NCBI RefSeq assembly: GCF_040786275.1
Contig: NZ_JBFMVT010000002.1
Location: 1,178,001-1,242,000 of the forward strand
Direction: 5' to 3'
From: Buttiauxella gaviniae
Lineage (GTDB): Bacteria > Pseudomonadota > Gammaproteobacteria > Enterobacterales > Enterobacteriaceae
Length of the DNA: 64,000 nt
In this document: piece by piece, positions 20,411-31,546 of the stretch
How the letters are laid out: the number at the start of each line of letters is the position of its first letter
How positions within the stretch are numbered: the stretch's first letter is position 1
Notes under the pieces: model-generated
The model's database searches: none
What the model was told of the DNA's origin: nothing
The model's input: only the letters and a program-made list of their open reading frames with translations
Position numbers and translations under genes: made by a program

Positions 20411-20533
20411 GTTGTTCTCCCTTGGAGTAATCGTTTCTTATCATTTGAGTATTAAATGTAGTCCGACTCTCCGGTTTCGCGAGGAAATACAGAACACTCC
20501 GAAGCCAGGCCGCTGTAAATCAGCCTGAACGGT

Positions 20534-21022
20534 TTAACTTTTTTGCGGGAAACCGTCTTTAAAAATGACCGTTTGCAGCACCTTGCCTTGAGCGTCGTAG
20601 GTTTTCGCTTCGCCGTTCGCCACGCTATCTTTATAAGTGATAGTGGTGCGTAACTTACCGTCCTGCGTGTAGCCTTGTGAAAGCCCTTCGGCCTTACAGT
20701 TAATCAGCGGCGTATGCGTTCTGAGCGTGCCGTTTGGGTAATAAATATCGAGGTATTCATTAAAGCAACGGTTCTTCACTACCGTCTCGAACTTCTTCGC
20801 GCCGTTATCGTATTTTTCAACAAGTTTACCCTCAGGCACTTTATCCGCCACGCTGACAACCGGCACGGTCAGCTTTTTCTGCGGCTCCAGATCGTCTGTT
20901 AATCCTTTTGCATAATCTGGCGTCATGCCCATTGCATCGATGGTTTTAGTAACCGACGAGGAAAATTCTGCACAGCCAGACAGCAGTATGACGAGTGTAA
21001 TCAGAGGAATTGAACGTTGCAC
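20534..21022 (-). CDS. YwqK-type repeat lipoprotein (MORN-like)
   Basis: I place the start at a GTG at 21022, which has an excellent AAAGGAG six bases upstream and yields a lipoprotein signal peptide (VQRSIPLITLVILLSGC); the frame continues upstream without a plausible start. The 162-residue product carries two or three MORN-2-like units of the YwqK type (YDNGAKKFETV, YPNGTLRTHTP, TQDGKLRTTITYKD, YDAQGKVLQTVIFKDG). Such proteins are often labelled toxin-antitoxin YwqK antitoxins, but a lipobox makes an envelope role more likely here. The function is unknown. It lies downstream of the carAB terminator. Confidence 0.8.
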   Translation of the reverse strand: MQRSIPLITLVILLSGCAEFSSSVTKTIDAMGMTPDYAKGLTDDLEPQKKLTVPVVSVADKVPEGKLVEKYDNGAKKFETVVKNRCFNEYLDIYYPNGTLRTHTPLINCKAEGLSQGYTQDGKLRTTITYKDSVANGEAKTYDAQGKVLQTVIFKDGFPQKS

Positions 21023-21106
21023 GGCGAGCTCCTTTTTTAAGTATTTCCGTAAAATGGAACTAACGCCGGGCGCGGGCAACCCCCAAAACAGGTAGGAAAG
21101 GCATTA

Positions 21107-21131
21107 AAAAACCCGCCGAAGCGGGTTTTTG
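21107..21131 (-). terminator. Terminator of carAB
   Basis: ACCCGC (21111-21116) and GCGGGT (21121-21126) form a stem with loop CGAA, with an A-run on the left and T-run on the right. It ends carAB on the minus strand and can also stop rightward transcripts. Confidence 0.85.
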
Positions 21132-21148
21132 GGAGGAATCCGAAGCGA

Positions 21149-24100
21149 TTACTTCGTGATTTGCGCGTGCATTTCCTGAACAGAGGTCACTTTTTCAGTG
21201 GCATCTGCATTCAGTGCCATCGCTGTAGCAAAGCCGCCGTTCAGCGTGGTGTCGTAGTGCACTTTATACTGCAGTGCGCTGCGGCGGATGAGTTTGGAAT
21301 CCTCAATCGCCTGGCGACCGGCGGTGGTGTTGATGATGTAGGTGTATTCGCCATTCTTGATACGGTCCTGAATGTGCGGACGACCTTCATGCACCTTGTT
21401 CACCAGACGCGGGTTAATGCCTGCTTCACCCAACACAATCGCGGTACCGTGAGTCGCATCGAGGTCGAAGCCTTGCTTCAGCAGTTTCGCCGCAAGGTCA
21501 ACCACACGCTCTTTATCACCTTCACGCACGGAGAGCAGCGCGCGGCCTGGTTTACGCATCGTAGACTGGCTGCCGAGCATCGCTTTAGAGAATGCTTCTG
21601 CAAAGGTGCGGCCCACGCCCATCACTTCACCGGTCGAGCGCATTTCTGGCCCTAACAGCGGATCAACGCCCGGGAATTTATTGAACGGCAGCACCACTTC
21701 TTTTACAGAGTAGTACGGCGGGATGATCTCTTTCGTCATGCCCTGCTCAACCAGCGTTTGCCCTACCATCACACGTGCAGCCACTTTTGCCAGCGCCATG
21801 CCGGTTGCCTTAGAGACAAACGGCACAGTACGCGCGGCGCGTGGATTCACTTCAATCAGGTAGACTTCGTTATCTTTCACCGCAAACTGCACGTTCATCA
21901 GGCCGCGAACCTGCAGCTCGAAAGCCAGCTTCTGCACCTGCTGGCGCATAACATCCTGGATTTCCTGGCTCAGCGTGTAAGCTGGCAGAGAGCATGCGGA
22001 GTCGCCGGAGTGAACGCCTGCCTGTTCGATGTGCTCCATGATGCCGCCAATCAGCACGGTTTCACCGTCGCAAATCGCATCGACATCCACTTCTACCGCA
22101 TCGTCAAGGAAGCGGTCGAGCAGGACCGGCGCATCGTTGGAAACGCTGACTGCCGTCTGGAAGTAACGGCGTAAATCCACTTCGTCATAGACGATTTCCA
22201 TCGCGCGGCCGCCCAGCACGTAGGACGGGCGAACCACCAGCGGGTAACCAATCTGCGCCGCTTTTTCTACCGCCATTTCGATGGTGGTAACGGTGGCGTT
22301 CGCAGGCTGTTTCAGTTTCAGGCGGTCAACCGCGTGCTGGAAACGCTCGCGGTCTTCGGCGCGGTCGATGGCATCCGGGCTGGTGCCGATAATCGGTACG
22401 CCAGCCGCTTCCAGTTCACGTGCCAGTTTCAGCGGAGTCTGGCCGCCGTATTGGACGATAACGCCTTTTGGCTTCTCGACGCGGACTATTTCCAGCACAT
22501 CTTCGAAAGTAACCGGCTCGAAGTACAGGCGGTCGGAAGTGTCGTAGTCGGTAGAAACGGTTTCCGGGTTACAGTTAACCATGATGGTTTCGTAACCGTC
22601 TTCGCGCAGCGCCAGAGAGGCGTGAACGCAGCAGTAGTCAAATTCGATACCCTGGCCGATACGGTTCGGGCCACCGCCCAACACCATGATTTTGTCACGG
22701 TCGTTGTTCGGGTTAGATTCGCACTCATCTTCATAAGTGGAGTACATGTACGCGGTGTCGGTTGAAAATTCCGCCGCACAGGTATCTACGCGCTTATAAA
22801 CCGGGTGCAGCTTATATTGCTCACGCAGCTTGCGGATTTCAGACTCGCGAACGCCAGCCAGTTTAGCCAGACGCGCATCGGCGAAGCCTTTACGCTTGAG
22901 CATGCGCAGGAAATCGTAGTCCAGACCGGTGATGCCAATCTCTTCGACTTTCTCTTCCAGGCGAACCAGCTCTTCGATTTGCACCAGGAACCAGCGGTCG
23001 ATGTTGGTCAGGTTGAACACGCCGTCGACGGACAGGCCCGCGCGGAAGGCGTCAGCCACGTACCAGATACGCTCGGCACCAGCATCTTTCAGCTCGCGGC
23101 GAATTTTGGTCAGCGCTTCCGGGTCATCCAGATTCACTTTCGGGTCAAAACCGGTCGCGCCCACTTCCAGGCCGCGCAACGCTTTTTGCAGGGATTCCTG
23201 CTGCGTGCGGCCAATCGCCATCACTTCGCCTACAGATTTCATCTGCGTAGTCAGGCGGTCATTCGCGCCAACGAACTTCTCAAAGTTAAAGCGAGGAATT
23301 TTCGTCACAACGTAATCGATGGACGGCTCGAACGACGCAGGCGTTTTGCCGCCGGTAATGTCGTTCATCAGCTCGTCGAGGGTGTAACCCACCGCCAGTT
23401 TTGCCGCTACTTTCGCAATCGGGAAGCCGGTTGCTTTGGACGCCAGCGCAGAAGAACGTGACACACGCGGGTTCATCTCGATAACAATCAGGCGGCCTGT
23501 TTTCGGGTTAACCGAGAACTGCACGTTTGAGCCGCCGGTTTCGACGCCGATTTCACGCAGCACCGCCATCGAGGCGTTACGCATGATTTGGTACTCTTTG
23601 TCGGTCAGCGTCTGGGCTGGTGCCACGGTGATGGAGTCACCGGTGTGAATGCCCATCGGGTCGAGGTTTTCGATAGAGCAGACGATGATGCAGTTGTCGT
23701 TTTTATCACGCACCACTTCCATCTCATACTCTTTCCAGCCAATCAGCGACTCGTCAATCAGCAGCTCTTTGGTTGGAGAAAGATCCAGACCGCGCTCGCA
23801 AATCTCTTCGAACTCTTCACGGTTGTAAGCGATACCGCCGCCCGTGCCGCCCATAGTGAATGAAGGGCGAATAATGCACGGATAACCGACGTCAGCGGCA
23901 ACCGCCAACGCTTCTTCCATATTGTGTGCGATGCCGGAACGCGCGGTGTCGAGGCCGATTTTCTTCATCGCCACGTCGAAACGGCGGCGGTCTTCAGCTT
24001 TATCAATCGCGTCAGCGGTAGCACCAATCATGGTGACGCCGAACTCGGCAAGCACGCCCTGGCGCTCAAGTTCCAGCGCGCAGTTCAGCGCCGTCTGGCC

Positions 24101-24373
24101 GCCCATGGTTGGCAGCACCGCGTCCGGGCGCTCTTTTTCAATGATTTTGCGAACCACTTCCCAGTGAATTGGCTCGATGTAGGTCGCATCAGCCATTTCT
24201 GGGTCGGTCATAATTGTCGCCGGGTTGGAGTTCACCAGAATGACACGGTAACCCTCTTCACGCAGCGCTTTACACGCCTGAGCACCGGAGTAGTCGAACT
24301 CACACGCCTGGCCGATAACAATCGGGCCTGCACCAAGGATCAGGATGCTTTTTATATCTGTACGTTTTGGCAT
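21149..24373 (-). CDS. carB: Carbamoyl-phosphate synthase large subunit
   Basis: CarB makes carbamoyl phosphate from bicarbonate, ammonia (channelled from CarA) and two ATP, feeding pyrimidine and arginine synthesis. The 1074 residues (E. coli 1073) show two homologous ATP-grasp halves. The first begins with [22 protein letters not shown] and the second with [19 protein letters not shown] near residue 560. The C-terminal MGS-like domain, about residue 935 onward, binds the allosteric effectors UMP, IMP and ornithine. It lies 15 bases after carA, in one operon. Confidence 0.98.
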   Translation of the reverse strand: MPKRTDIKSILILGAGPIVIGQACEFDYSGAQACKALREEGYRVILVNSNPATIMTDPEMADATYIEPIHWEVVRKIIEKERPDAVLPTMGGQTALNCALELERQGVLAEFGVTMIGATADAIDKAEDRRRFDVAMKKIGLDTARSGIAHNMEEALAVAADVGYPCIIRPSFTMGGTGGGIAYNREEFEEICERGLDLSPTKELLIDESLIGWKEYEMEVVRDKNDNCIIVCSIENLDPMGIHTGDSITVAPAQTLTDKEYQIMRNASMAVLREIGVETGGSNVQFSVNPKTGRLIVIEMNPRVSRSSALASKATGFPIAKVAAKLAVGYTLDELMNDITGGKTPASFEPSIDYVVTKIPRFNFEKFVGANDRLTTQMKSVGEVMAIGRTQQESLQKALRGLEVGATGFDPKVNLDDPEALTKIRRELKDAGAERIWYVADAFRAGLSVDGVFNLTNIDRWFLVQIEELVRLEEKVEEIGITGLDYDFLRMLKRKGFADARLAKLAGVRESEIRKLREQYKLHPVYKRVDTCAAEFSTDTAYMYSTYEDECESNPNNDRDKIMVLGGGPNRIGQGIEFDYCCVHASLALREDGYETIMVNCNPETVSTDYDTSDRLYFEPVTFEDVLEIVRVEKPKGVIVQYGGQTPLKLARELEAAGVPIIGTSPDAIDRAEDRERFQHAVDRLKLKQPANATVTTIEMAVEKAAQIGYPLVVRPSYVLGGRAMEIVYDEVDLRRYFQTAVSVSNDAPVLLDRFLDDAVEVDVDAICDGETVLIGGIMEHIEQAGVHSGDSACSLPAYTLSQEIQDVMRQQVQKLAFELQVRGLMNVQFAVKDNEVYLIEVNPRAARTVPFVSKATGMALAKVAARVMVGQTLVEQGMTKEIIPPYYSVKEVVLPFNKFPGVDPLLGPEMRSTGEVMGVGRTFAEAFSKAMLGSQSTMRKPGRALLSVREGDKERVVDLAAKLLKQGFDLDATHGTAIVLGEAGINPRLVNKVHEGRPHIQDRIKNGEYTYIINTTAGRQAIEDSKLIRRSALQYKVHYDTTLNGGFATAMALNADATEKVTSVQEMHAQITK

Positions 24374-24388
24374 TTTCTTAGCTCCTGA

Positions 24389-25537
24389 TTATTTAGCGGT
24401 CTTGCGGTATTGCTCGATAAGTTCAATAAAGTGGTCAAACAGCGGCGCGGCATCATGCGGACCAGGGCTTGCTTCTGGGTGCCCCTGGAAGCTGAATGCG
24501 GCTTTATCAGTGCGATGAATACCTTGCAGCGTGCCATCGAACAGAGATTTATGCGTTACGCGCAGATTTGCAGGCAGCGTCGCTTCATCGACCGCAAAAC
24601 CATGGTTCTGAGCGGTAATCATCACGCAATCGCGATCCAGATCTTTAACCGGGTGGTTGCCGCCGTGGTGGCCGAACTTCATCTTCACGGTTTTCGCGCC
24701 GCTCGCCAGAGCCAGCAACTGGTGGCCGAGGCAGATGCCGAATACCGGTACGTCTGTTTCCAGGAAAGATTTAATGGCGCTGATGGCGTAATCGCACGGC
24801 GCCGGGTCACCTGGGCCGTTAGACAAGAAGATGCCGTCTGGATTTAACTTCAGCACATCTTCCGCAGACGTTTGTGCCGGAACAACCGTCAGGCGGCAGC
24901 CGCGGTCAACCAGCATACGCAGAATATTGCGCTTCACGCCGTAATCGTAGGCCACGACATGGAACGGTAAATCTTCTTCTTTTGCCGCTTCCGGCAGCTC
25001 GCCTTCCAGCGTCCAGCTCCCCTGCTGCCAGGCGTAAGACTCCTGCGTGGTCACTTCTTTAGCGAGGTCCATACCGTTAAGGCCTGGGAACGCTTTCGCT
25101 TTTTCCATCGCCAGTGCGGCGTCCAGGTTATCACCGGCAATAATGCAGCCGTTTTGTGCACCTTTCTCGCGCAGAATACGGGTCAGCTTACGGGTATCGA
25201 TATCGGCGATGGCCACGATGTTATGGCGCTTGAGGTAAGAAGAGAGGTCTTCGGTATTGCGGTAGTTACTGGCAATCAGTGGTAGGTCACGGATAACGAG
25301 GCCTTGCGCATGTACCTGGGAGGATTCTTCGTCAGCAGCATTGGTGCCGACGTTGCCGATATGAGGATAAGTAAGAGTGACGATCTGGCGGGAGTAGGAA
25401 GGATCAGTGAGGATTTCTTGATAACCGGTCATTGAGGTATTGAAAACGACTTCCCCAACAGCCTGACCCGATGCCCCAATGGCCCGACCGTGGAATTGGG
25501 TTCCGTCTTCCAGAACCAACAGCGCTGACTTAATCAA
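24389..25537 (-). CDS. carA: Carbamoyl-phosphate synthase small (glutaminase) subunit
   Basis: CarA hydrolyses glutamine and passes ammonia to CarB. I place the start at a TTG at 25537 (TTG ATT AAG), preceded by CTGGAGGACG; this reproduces the known UUG start of E. coli carA and its 382-residue length exactly. The frame runs upstream to 25564 but those codons cover the ARG-box region. The class I glutaminase triad is visible: nucleophile Cys in GICLGHQ, and His and Glu in [13 protein letters not shown]. In E. coli the corresponding motif reads GNPEASPG. Confidence 0.97.
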   Translation of the reverse strand: MIKSALLVLEDGTQFHGRAIGASGQAVGEVVFNTSMTGYQEILTDPSYSRQIVTLTYPHIGNVGTNAADEESSQVHAQGLVIRDLPLIASNYRNTEDLSSYLKRHNIVAIADIDTRKLTRILREKGAQNGCIIAGDNLDAALAMEKAKAFPGLNGMDLAKEVTTQESYAWQQGSWTLEGELPEAAKEEDLPFHVVAYDYGVKRNILRMLVDRGCRLTVVPAQTSAEDVLKLNPDGIFLSNGPGDPAPCDYAISAIKSFLETDVPVFGICLGHQLLALASGAKTVKMKFGHHGGNHPVKDLDRDCVMITAQNHGFAVDEATLPANLRVTHKSLFDGTLQGIHRTDKAAFSFQGHPEASPGPHDAAPLFDHFIELIEQYRKTAK

Positions 25538-25548
25538 AACGTCCTCCA

Positions 25549-25586
25549 GGGAATAAACAGTCAATTTATTTGCATATTAATTCAAA
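25549..25586 (-). promoter_or_regulatory. Two ARG boxes at the carAB P2 promoter
   Basis: Two 18-bp ArgR half-palindromes lie side by side, at 25569-25586 (reverse strand TTTGAATTAATATGCAAA) and 25549-25566, directly before the ribosome binding site. The first is nearly identical to the E. coli carAB P2 ARG box, which overlaps the -10 region. ArgR with arginine would repress P2. Confidence 0.8.
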
Positions 25587-25644
25587 ACCATTTCCTGAAT
25601 CAATGCAAAACAGCCTGTCATTTGGATTTTTGACAAACGGCGGC

Positions 25645-25673
25645 ATTCTAGTGAGAGGCCGCCAAAAAGTCTA
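25645..25673 (-). promoter_or_regulatory. Probable carAB P1 promoter
   Basis: Reverse-strand TAGACT (25668-25673) and TAGAAT (25645-25650) are 17 bases apart. The TAGAATGCCGCCGTTTG context agrees with the pyrimidine-regulated P1 of E. coli as I remember it. It lies about 110 bases upstream of the carA TTG start. Confidence 0.6.
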
Positions 25674-25759
25674 CCATAAGTGCAACTTTTTATGTGTTTT
25701 TTAGCTCTCTGATGTAAAAAAGGCGAATTGACCGCTAAAATCAACAGCTAACTTACAGT

Positions 25760-25775
25760 GCGTAATCGGTTGCGG
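25760..25775 (-). promoter_or_regulatory. PurR box of carAB
   Basis: The reverse strand reads CCGCAACCGATTACGC, which fits the PurR consensus ANGCAANCGNTTNCNT at nearly all fixed positions. It is upstream of P1, where PurR is known to act on carAB in E. coli. Confidence 0.7.
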
Positions 25776-25816
25776 GGCTGAATGAGTGGGAATCTAAGGG
25801 TGGCGAGCGCTAAAAG

Positions 25817-25832
25817 TGGACCAAATGGTCAA
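25817..25832 (-). promoter_or_regulatory. RutR site of carAB
   Basis: TGGACCAAATGGTCAA matches the RutR palindrome TTGACCANNTGGTCAA at 13 of 14 fixed positions. RutR activates carAB P1 in E. coli and responds to uracil and thymine. Confidence 0.75.
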
Positions 25833-25925
25833 AATTAACAATAAAACAACGAAGAAATGCCATAAAAATGATTTTTATAGGCACTTTGAACCTAAAACCC
25901 ATGAAAGCACGTAAAATAAAAATAA

Positions 25926-25951
25926 ATAAAAAGGGCAATAAAATATTGCCC
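25926..25951 (-). terminator. Terminator of dapB
   Basis: GGGCAATA (25933-25940) pairs with TATTGCCC (25944-25951) around an AAA loop. On the minus strand the stem is followed by TTTTTATTT. Confidence 0.85.
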
Positions 25952-26004
25952 TGTCAATCAAACAATTACGATTGTAATAACCACATCACGATGGGTAATA
26001 AAGT

Positions 26005-26958
<954 letters not shown>

Positions 26959-26975
26959 TTATTCCCGTAACAGAA

Positions 26976-28043
26976 TCAGGGAATTGAATAAGATTGATAC
27001 AGCTCCCGGCGCCGCCAGTTCACATCCACCACCGAGTTACCCGCAAGAATGGAACCCTGGAGCAATAAATTAAACCTCGGGCTCACTTCGCGCATTAAGC
27101 GGCTTTGCAGGATATAAACCGCTTCACTCCCCAATTCACGGCAGGGCTGATAAGCCGCGGTTAAACCCATGCGGTTTATCTCATCCATTTCATGTGCGTA
27201 GGCGCAGCTCATAATGGAAATATCTTCGGGAACCTGGAGATTGTGGTTTTTCAGCTCGCTAAGCACTGCCCTGGCGATAGCGCCCCCGCCACATAAAATG
27301 GCCGAAGGCAGCTCGGCGCGGGAGCGCTGCTGGAGGTATTTTTTGAAATTAGCCCGGGCTTCCGTTTCACCGTAGCCTTTGGTCACCAGCAAATGTTCAG
27401 GCTCATCAAAAATAAAATGATTTTCCAGGCACGCTCTTTTAAACCCTTCCAGCCGCTGGATCATGGTTTCCCGACGCAAATCGGTAAATAACAGCACCGG
27501 ACGGTGGCCTTTCTCTAACAGGTAATTTGCCGCGCTATAGCCAATGGAATAATGATCCGGAGACACACAATCCAAGCGCATCTTTTTATCTCTGGCATTT
27601 ATAGTAACAACCGGTTTATTGCTTTCTGCTGCCAGGCGATACAATGAATCGTCATCAATACCGATGATTATTATGCCGTCCACATCGGATTGATTAATTG
27701 AGCGCATAAATAAGGCCGTATCCGATTCCGTAATATCCAGAGCACATTTTTTAACGTGAACATCGTAACGCGACACTTCCGAAATAACGCCCTGGATCAC
27801 TTCATAATAATAATGATCGCCATGGGGGGTAAAAGCCGCAGCCGGGGCACAAATTAATAATGAATTCATTAATAAACGGCTGGCGGGTATGTCACGTAAA
27901 ATACCCATAATGCGAGCGTGGGAAAATACTTTCTCCTTGGCCTGCGGGCTAACATTACTTTTACCCGCCAGCACCCGAGAAACGGTACTCGGCGAAAGGC
28001 CACTTAACTCAGCTATCTGCTTGATTTTCAACTTGCCCGTCAT
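26976..28043 (-). CDS. LacI-family transcriptional regulator (regulates the oxidoreductase cluster, inferred)
   Basis: The 355-residue protein opens with a typical LacI helix-turn-helix (KIKQIAELSGLSPSTVSRVL) and hinge, followed by a periplasmic-binding-protein-like effector domain with GIIIIGID and EGFKRACLE segments. It is divergent from the operon beginning at 28279, with 235 bases between, so it most likely controls that operon and itself. No convincing LacI palindrome was found in the shared region. The effector, probably a sugar or sugar acid, is unknown. Confidence 0.9.
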   Translation of the reverse strand: MTGKLKIKQIAELSGLSPSTVSRVLAGKSNVSPQAKEKVFSHARIMGILRDIPASRLLMNSLLICAPAAAFTPHGDHYYYEVIQGVISEVSRYDVHVKKCALDITESDTALFMRSINQSDVDGIIIIGIDDDSLYRLAAESNKPVVTINARDKKMRLDCVSPDHYSIGYSAANYLLEKGHRPVLLFTDLRRETMIQRLEGFKRACLENHFIFDEPEHLLVTKGYGETEARANFKKYLQQRSRAELPSAILCGGGAIARAVLSELKNHNLQVPEDISIMSCAYAHEMDEINRMGLTAAYQPCRELGSEAVYILQSRLMREVSPRFNLLLQGSILAGNSVVDVNWRRRELYQSYSIP

Positions 28044-28278
28044 TTTGTGATCGATGCCTCATCCGCAAAGTTAACTTCCTTTCACAGCTAACCCTTTATA
28101 ATTCTGCCGTTTTTAATTCTCATTTCAGGTTGCCGATCTCGCCATGCAATTTCTGTCATAAATAGCGGTTGTGTGCAAAAAAAACCATAACTATGCTCTC
28201 AAAAAATGATTCTTGATGAAAATAAACAGTAACTTTTATTGTCCGTATCGAATTTTTTATTTGATAAGTGAGAGCCTA
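28044..28278. other. Divergent control region of the oxidoreductase operon
   Basis: About 235 AT-rich bases separate the LacI gene from the first oxidoreductase. I found no clear CRP site and no perfect palindrome that could be named the operator. Confidence 0.5.
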
Positions 28279-29454
28279 ATGCAAAGAATCGCCATTATAG
28301 GAACGGGTAATATTTCCCATAATCACATTCAGGGTTACCTGCAATTTCCTGACCGCTGCCAGATTGTTGCGCTGGTAGATATTTACCCTGAAAAAGCCGA
28401 GGAAAAGAAAAAGCATTACGGGTTAACGCAAGCCACGGTCTACAGCAGCCACAAAGATATTCTTAACGATCCCGATATTGATGTTTTCGATATCTGCACC
28501 CCGCCTTATGTCCATGCCGCTATTTCTATTGATGCGCTGAATGCGGGTAAACATGTGCTGTGTGAAAAACCGATGGCGGCATCGCTGCAAGAGTGCGATG
28601 CAATGATTAGCGCTGCGCAAAGCAGTGGAAAAACGCTGTCGATCATTGCGCAAAACCGCTTTACCGATGCCTTCTGGCGGCTGAAAAAAGTGCTCGAAAG
28701 CGACCAGATCGGCAAAGTTTGCCACGCGCAGGTGGATTCCTTCTGGTGGCGCGGTCATTCCTATTACGACCTCTGGTGGCGCGGCACGTGGGAAAAAGAG
28801 GGCGGCGGCTGCACGCTAAACCATGCGGTTCACCATATCGACGCGATTCAGTGGATGCTCGGCTTCCCGTCAGAAGTGGTCGCCATCACCACTAACGTCT
28901 CCCATGACAACGCCGAAGTGGAAGATCTCAGCGCCGCCATTTTCAAATATGACACCGGCGCCCTAACCCAACTCACCGCGTCGGTCGTCCATCACGGCGA
29001 AGATCAGAAAATCGTGATTCAGGGCGAAAAAGCACGTATTTCCGCGCCGTGGGATAAATTCGCCAGCATATCTGCTCCGAACGGTTTCCCCATTGAAACT
29101 CGCGATACCTCGCTGGAAAACCAGCTTGAAGACAGCTATCAATCCATCCCGCGCCTTAACTGGACGCTGCATACCGGGCAAATCGAAAACTTCCTGCACG
29201 CACTGCACACCGGCACCGCCCCGTTAGTCGATGGCCCGCAGGGCAAGCGTTCGCTGGAACTCATCACTGCAATCTATAAATCCGCCATCACGCGCAGCAT
29301 TGTTTCACTGCCCATTAACGCCAACGACCCCTATTACCAGACCGGCGGCCTGCTCAAACTGGCTCCGCACTTCTTTGAAAAATCGGCATCCGTGGAAAAC
29401 TTTGCCAATGAAGACGCTATCCCGCTGGGTAAAAATATGGAGGCAGGATTATGA
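28279..29454 (+). CDS. Gfo/Idh/MocA-family NAD(P)-dependent oxidoreductase (1)
   Basis: This family oxidises or reduces hydroxyls of sugars, inositols and glycosides using NAD(P). I chose the ATG at 28279 (MQRIAIIGTGNIS), preceded by GTGAGAG; the frame is open 22 codons further up. The 391-residue protein has the Rossmann motif GTGNIS (residues 8-13), the family EKP motif (residues 96-98), and LNHAVHHID (residues 180-188) containing the catalytic-type His. It starts a unit of three overlapping oxidoreductase genes and ends in an ATGA overlap with the next. The substrate is unknown; the context points to a glycoside or sugar acid. Confidence 0.9.
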   Translation: MQRIAIIGTGNISHNHIQGYLQFPDRCQIVALVDIYPEKAEEKKKHYGLTQATVYSSHKDILNDPDIDVFDICTPPYVHAAISIDALNAGKHVLCEKPMAASLQECDAMISAAQSSGKTLSIIAQNRFTDAFWRLKKVLESDQIGKVCHAQVDSFWWRGHSYYDLWWRGTWEKEGGGCTLNHAVHHIDAIQWMLGFPSEVVAITTNVSHDNAEVEDLSAAIFKYDTGALTQLTASVVHHGEDQKIVIQGEKARISAPWDKFASISAPNGFPIETRDTSLENQLEDSYQSIPRLNWTLHTGQIENFLHALHTGTAPLVDGPQGKRSLELITAIYKSAITRSIVSLPINANDPYYQTGGLLKLAPHFFEKSASVENFANEDAIPLGKNMEAGL

Positions 29455-30518
29455 GCATTAAAGATGGGATGAATTACGCGCCAAAAGGTAAACCGCAGCC
29501 CGTGGTGCGGCCCGGTGATTTTACCTTTGCCGCAGCAGGACTCGACCACGGCCATATCTATGGCATGTGTAACGGCCTGATTGAAGCGGGTGCCACATTG
29601 AAATGGGTTTACGATCCTGACTCGCAAAAAGTCGAGCAGTTTCTTAAACAGTATCCGCAGGCAAAAGTCGCCCCTTCACTTGAGACAATCCTCAACGATA
29701 GCGGCGTGAAGCTCGTTGCCGCAGCCGCCATTCCCGCTGAGCGGTGCGCCCTTGGCCTAAAAGTCATGGATGCCGGAAAAGATTACTTCACGGATAAAGC
29801 GCCGTTAACCACGCTCGAACAACTGGCGGCGGCAAAAGCGAAAGTGAATGAGACCGGGTGCAAATACGCGGTCTATTACAGTGAACGCCTGCATGTCGAA
29901 AGCGCGGTATTTGCCGGGCAACTGGTGCGCGACGGTGCCATTGGCCGGGTGATTCAGACCCTGGGCATGGGGCCGCACCGCGAAGGGCAAGGCCGCCCGG
30001 ACTGGTTCTATTTCAAAAAACGTTTCGGGGGCATTCTTTGCGACATCGGCAGCCATCAAATCGAGCAATTTCTTTATTACACCGGCAACAGCGAAGCCCA
30101 CGTCGTCGCGGCTCAAACGCAGAATTTTGCCCATCCACAATACCCAGAATTTGAAGATTTCGGCGATGCGATGCTCAAAGGCGAGAACGGGGCCAGCGGC
30201 TATTTCCGCTGCGACTGGTTCACGCCTGGCGGGCTAAGCACCTGGGGCGACGGGCGTCTTACCCTACTCGGCACCGAAGGCTATATCGAAATTCGCAAAT
30301 ATGTCGACATCACCCGCCAGGAGCAGGACGTAGTGTATCTGGTGAATAAAGAGGGTGAATTCCGCTATCCGGTGGCGGGCAAAGTGGGCTTCCCGTTCTT
30401 TGGCGAGCTGATTCTTGATTGTCTGAATCGCACCGAAAACGCCATGACCCAGGCGCACGCTTTTAAAGCCGCCGAATTGTGTGTGCGGGCGCAAATGCTG
30501 GCAAACGGAGTGGCTTAA
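29451..30518 (+). CDS. Divergent Gfo/Idh/MocA-family protein (2), atypical motifs
   Basis: The 355-residue product has the general layout of the family but lacks its usual signatures. The nucleotide-binding loop reads AAAGLDHGHIYG (residues 27-38) rather than GxGxxG, and the EKP motif is replaced by DKAP (residues 115-118). A GSHQIEQ segment is at the place of the family catalytic His. About 20 residues precede the Rossmann start. It overlaps both neighbours (ATGA at the start, TAATG at the end), so it is made together with the two standard members and may be a partner subunit or act on a different cofactor or substrate. Confidence 0.82.
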   Translation: MSIKDGMNYAPKGKPQPVVRPGDFTFAAAGLDHGHIYGMCNGLIEAGATLKWVYDPDSQKVEQFLKQYPQAKVAPSLETILNDSGVKLVAAAAIPAERCALGLKVMDAGKDYFTDKAPLTTLEQLAAAKAKVNETGCKYAVYYSERLHVESAVFAGQLVRDGAIGRVIQTLGMGPHREGQGRPDWFYFKKRFGGILCDIGSHQIEQFLYYTGNSEAHVVAAQTQNFAHPQYPEFEDFGDAMLKGENGASGYFRCDWFTPGGLSTWGDGRLTLLGTEGYIEIRKYVDITRQEQDVVYLVNKEGEFRYPVAGKVGFPFFGELILDCLNRTENAMTQAHAFKAAELCVRAQMLANGVA

Positions 30519-31534
30519 TGAAGACATTGCAAGCCGCGGTCATCGGGTGTGGGGCCATCCACACCCTGCACGTCGAGGCGATTCAGGCGTATCCTGCCAG
30601 TCAGCTACGGGCGATTGCCGACACGGACTCAACAAAAGGTCGCAGGCTTGCTGAGCGCTACGGCTGCCGCTACTACGCTGATTACCGCACGATGCTCTAC
30701 GACGGCGATATTGATGTGGTGCACGTATGTACGCCTCACGTGGCCCACAAAGAGATCATCACCGCGGCGCTTATCGCCGGGAAACACGTCTTTACGGAAA
30801 AACCGGTGGCGCTTAATCCAGGCGAGGTGAAAGAGATAAAAAACGTGCTGGCAGTCACCACCGGGCAGTTGGGTGTTTGTTACCAGAACCGCCTGAACCC
30901 CAGCAGCCAGAAAATCAAAGCGCTGCTGGAGAGCAACGCGTTCGGCAAAATGTTAAGTATTAAAGCCGTGCTGACGTGGAACCGAACGCATGACTACTAC
31001 ACGCAAAGCCCCTGGCGTGGGCGCTTTGCCAGCGAGGGCGGCAGCCTTTTGATCAACCAGGCGATTCATACCCTGGACTTAATGCAGTGGTTTGCCGGAG
31101 GCATCAAGTCAGTCAAAGGTGTCGTAGAAAGTAGTTTCCTGAGCGACGCAACACAGGCCGAAGACACCGCCATCGCCAATATGAAACTGGCTAACGGCGC
31201 GCGCGGGATCTTTTACGCCACCAACTGCAATACCACCGATTCACCGCTGTTTTTAGAGATCCACTGCGAAAACGGCCTGCTGCAACTTCATCACAATAGT
31301 CTGTGGTTTATTTCAGGCGATATTAAAGAACTTCTCGTCTGCGATGAAGCGCCCGGCGAAGATCAAAAATGTTATTGGGGAAGTAGCCATCAGCAGGCCA
31401 TTAATAATTTTTATGCCGATTTAAAAAATAGAGATAACCACAGCTACGTGGATATTCATCAGGCAGAAATATCACTGCGCATGGTCGAAGCTATTTATCA
31501 GTCATCAATAACAAGGAATTGGATAGAGTTTTAA
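30518..31534 (+). CDS. Gfo/Idh/MocA-family NAD(P)-dependent oxidoreductase (3)
   Basis: The start at 30518 (MKTLQAAVIGCGAIH) overlaps the stop of the previous gene in TAATG and gives 338 residues; the frame extends upstream inside that gene. The Rossmann motif is GCGAIH (residues 10-15), the EKP motif is at residues 94-96, and NQAIHTLDLMQW provides the family His. It ends the oxidoreductase trio; a truncated ERIC and then a symporter gene follow. It is paralogous to the first oxidoreductase. The substrate is unknown. Confidence 0.9.
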   Translation: MKTLQAAVIGCGAIHTLHVEAIQAYPASQLRAIADTDSTKGRRLAERYGCRYYADYRTMLYDGDIDVVHVCTPHVAHKEIITAALIAGKHVFTEKPVALNPGEVKEIKNVLAVTTGQLGVCYQNRLNPSSQKIKALLESNAFGKMLSIKAVLTWNRTHDYYTQSPWRGRFASEGGSLLINQAIHTLDLMQWFAGGIKSVKGVVESSFLSDATQAEDTAIANMKLANGARGIFYATNCNTTDSPLFLEIHCENGLLQLHHNSLWFISGDIKELLVCDEAPGEDQKCYWGSSHQQAINNFYADLKNRDNHSYVDIHQAEISLRMVEAIYQSSITRNWIEF

Positions 31535-31546
31535 ACATCATTCCAT

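Larger units (their letters stand above)
25538..26004. other. 467-base control region between carA and dapB
   Basis: It holds the carAB P1/P2 promoters and their ARG, PurR and RutR sites on the left and the dapB terminator on the right. The remaining AT-rich stretch (25833-25925) probably includes IHF contacts known from E. coli, but I cannot assign a site. No coding sequence is supported. Confidence 0.6.
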
